This document shows positions 6,658 to 8,162 of a DNA stretch of 8,162 bases, piece by piece. The first letter of the stretch is position 1, and each line of letters opens with the position of its first letter. The notes under the pieces are model-generated. The model was given only the letters and a program-made list of their open reading frames with translations, did not search any database and had not been told where the DNA came from. The stretch is taken from assembly GCA_017643965.1 (NCBI GenBank), contig JAEPMM010000133.1, positions 1 through 8,162 on the forward strand. Reading direction: 5' to 3'. The position numbers and the translations under genes are program-made. The stretch comes from Marinobacter sp. GTDB taxonomy: Bacteria; Pseudomonadota; Gammaproteobacteria; Pseudomonadales; Oleiphilaceae.

Positions 6658-8162
6658 GTGGCTCGAAGTCTGATCACAACAATCCTCCGGCAACGTCAAA
6701 AGCGACAAACCCTTTGCCTGGAAGTGCGTCCGGATGGCATCGCCTGGGCGATGTCGCCTGGCATGGCGACGCAGCGGGTCGGGTTCGTGGAATGCCTGCC
6801 TGCGAAGCGTGAAGCTGCGTTGTCCGCGCTGGTGAGCGAGCAGGGCTGGGCGGGGGTCCGTACCACACTGGTGCTGCCGCTGGACAAGTACCAGGTCTTT
6901 CAGCTTGAGCGCCCTGAAGGTATTGACGACGCCGAGCTGGGGGATGCCCTCAAGTGGAAGCTGAAAGATTTTCTGGACTTCAGTCCCACCGACGCCGTGT
7001 CTGATGTGTTCCCGTTTCCACCCGATGCCGCCCGCGGCCGTGGCGAGCTGGTGAACGTGGTGGCCGCGCGTAAATCCCTGGTGACCGAGCAAATCGGCCT
7101 GGTGCGATCCAGCGGGCTGGAGCTGGTGGCTGTGGACGTGGCCGAGCTGGCGTTGCGCAATCTGGTCGCGCGACTGGACCCTCAGGGGCGCGGCGTTGCG
7201 CTGGTGCACCTGCGGGATGCCTACGGCCAGATGGTCATCGCCAAAGGCGCCGAGCTGTACCTGTCGCGAAAACTCGATGTCATGTCTGACGACCTGAGGA
7301 ATGCGTCCACTCAGGAAACCGCGGTGCAATCCCTGGCGCTGGAAGTGCAGCGCTCGCTGGATTACTACGAAAGCCAGTTGGGGCAGGTGCCCCCGCAGGT
7401 TATCCGCCTGGTGGCCCGTGACAGCGTATTGCCGCTGTCGTCCATGCTGGCATCCTACGTGGCCGGCGGTGTGGACACCATTGACTGGGTGCCGTTCGAG
7501 CTGCCGGGCCCGCTCGACAGCCGCTGCCTGCCCGCCTGGAGCGCCGGCCTGGGAGCGCCTGAGGGCGCGCAGGCGGTTAATCTGTACACTGAAGAACTGC
7601 GGCCCAGCCGTGAAAGGCTGCAGGCGTCCAGTGCACTTGCCCTGATGTTGCTGGCGGTGGTGTTGGTCGCCATCAGCAGCGCTTTCGTCCGTTACCAGGG
7701 TAGTGAGCTGGCGGCCCGGCAAGACCGCCTGCAACAGCAGAATCAGCAATTGCAGTCGGCGGTCGAGCAATTGTCAGCGCAGGTCAGCGCCCGTCGGCCT
7801 GATCCTGAGCTTGAATCGGCTCTTGAGAGGATCAACAACACGATCGTGCGGCGACAACGGCTGCTGGCGCGGGTGGAGAATCTGGTAATGGATGACAGCG
7901 CCGGCTTTTCCGCGCAGATGTCGGCGTTGGCGCGCCAGGTGCCGAAAGGTGTCTGGCTGACGGGATTTATCCTTGAGGCGGAGCCCGGGCGCATTACTCT
8001 GTCGGGCGGTACGCAACAGGCAGCCAGCGTACCCGTGTTTCTGGAAAATCTGGGTAACGAGCCCTCCTTCAGCGGGCGCACGTTCGGCAGCTTTGCGTTG
8101 CAGCGGGAAGACGAAGGCCGCTGGATCCGGTTTCGGGTAGCAACCGATCCCGCCCCGGGAGG
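6658..8162 (+). CDS. mshI: MSHA/type IV pilus biogenesis protein MshI-like, PilM-PilN-type architecture (3' end outside window)
   Basis: This reading frame stays open for 501 codons to the window edge without a stop. The N-terminal part (about 1-300) resembles the cytoplasmic PilM/GspL actin-like fold: CLEVRPDGIAWAM near the start, then YQVFQLERPEGI, a DALKWKLKDFL segment (98-108), and LVNVVAARKSLV. Next comes VNLYTEELRP (307-316), like the INL motif that opens PilN proteins. A single membrane segment follows (about 323-344, ALALMLLAVVLVAISSAF). After it are a Gln-rich probable coiled coil (about 347-410) and a PilN-like periplasmic domain (about 420-487, with VPKGVWLTGFILE and ITLSGGTQ). Such proteins form the inner-membrane platform that links the assembly ATPase to the periplasmic parts of the pilus. 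MshI is the best match in context, since msh genes follow ssb in Vibrio and Shewanella. GspL or PilM-PilN fusion naming is the alternative. The start is a GTG with a good ribosome binding site. The gene opens a new transcription unit after the ssb terminator. Confidence 0.82.
   Translation, partial: MARSLITTILRQRQKRQTLCLEVRPDGIAWAMSPGMATQRVGFVECLPAKREAALSALVSEQGWAGVRTTLVLPLDKYQVFQLERPEGIDDAELGDALKWKLKDFLDFSPTDAVSDVFPFPPDAARGRGELVNVVAARKSLVTEQIGLVRSSGLELVAVDVAELALRNLVARLDPQGRGVALVHLRDAYGQMVIAKGAELYLSRKLDVMSDDLRNASTQETAVQSLALEVQRSLDYYESQLGQVPPQVIRLVARDSVLPLSSMLASYVAGGVDTIDWVPFELPGPLDSRCLPAWSAGLGAPEGAQAVNLYTEELRPSRERLQASSALALMLLAVVLVAISSAFVRYQGSELAARQDRLQQQNQQLQSAVEQLSAQVSARRPDPELESALERINNTIVRRQRLLARVENLVMDDSAGFSAQMSALARQVPKGVWLTGFILEAEPGRITLSGGTQQAASVPVFLENLGNEPSFSGRTFGSFALQREDEGRWIRFRVATDPAPG

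Noticed and set aside
6598..7770. A 390-codon antisense reading frame opposite the mshI-like gene.
   Set aside because: Its translation is rich in His, Gln and Arg with no recognisable domain, whereas the + strand frame from 6658 is continuous to the window end, has a good ribosome binding site and shows PilM/PilN-like features. The antisense frame is a by-product of high GC codon use.

Overview
The window looks like a chromosomal segment of a gammaproteobacterium. RpoA, L17, UvrA and SSB all read like close relatives of the Escherichia coli and Pseudomonas proteins. The presence of an MSHA-type pilus gene right after ssb, with a uvrA / MFS / ssb cluster behind rpoA-rplQ, fits a marine genus such as Marinobacter. 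The genus is an inference from gene order and protein flavour, not something tested here.

Layout. Positions 1-1454 hold the 3' end of the alpha ribosomal-protein operon: rpoA (RNA polymerase alpha) and rplQ (ribosomal protein L17), both on the + strand. A strong symmetric hairpin with A and T runs (1473-1505) separates rplQ from uvrA, which converges on it from the - strand (1514-4336). A 179-base divergent promoter region (4337-4515) carries a -10 box for uvrA on one strand, an extended -10 box for the MFS gene on the other, and an inverted repeat between them. The MFS transporter (4516-5886, YajR-like with a C-terminal YAM domain) is followed after 58 bases by ssb (5945-6475), which ends at an intrinsic terminator (6509-6535). 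After a 182-base, AT-richer intergenic region with a probable promoter, a long + strand reading frame starts at a GTG (6658) and runs off the window end. It encodes an MshI-type protein of the MSHA / type IV pilus inner-membrane platform.

How the genes relate. rpoA-rplQ serve transcription and translation. uvrA and ssb serve DNA repair and replication. The last gene begins a pilus assembly locus. Linkage of uvrA/ssb to msh genes is known from Vibrio and Shewanella. Here ssb and mshI are direct neighbours, with no csrD/mshH gene between them.

I saw no rRNA, tRNA, CRISPR array, insertion sequence or attachment site. I found no clearly new system. The items most worth a second look are the GspL-like one-chain architecture of the MshI protein, the short repeats in the two promoter regions, and the lack of a visible LexA box at uvrA.
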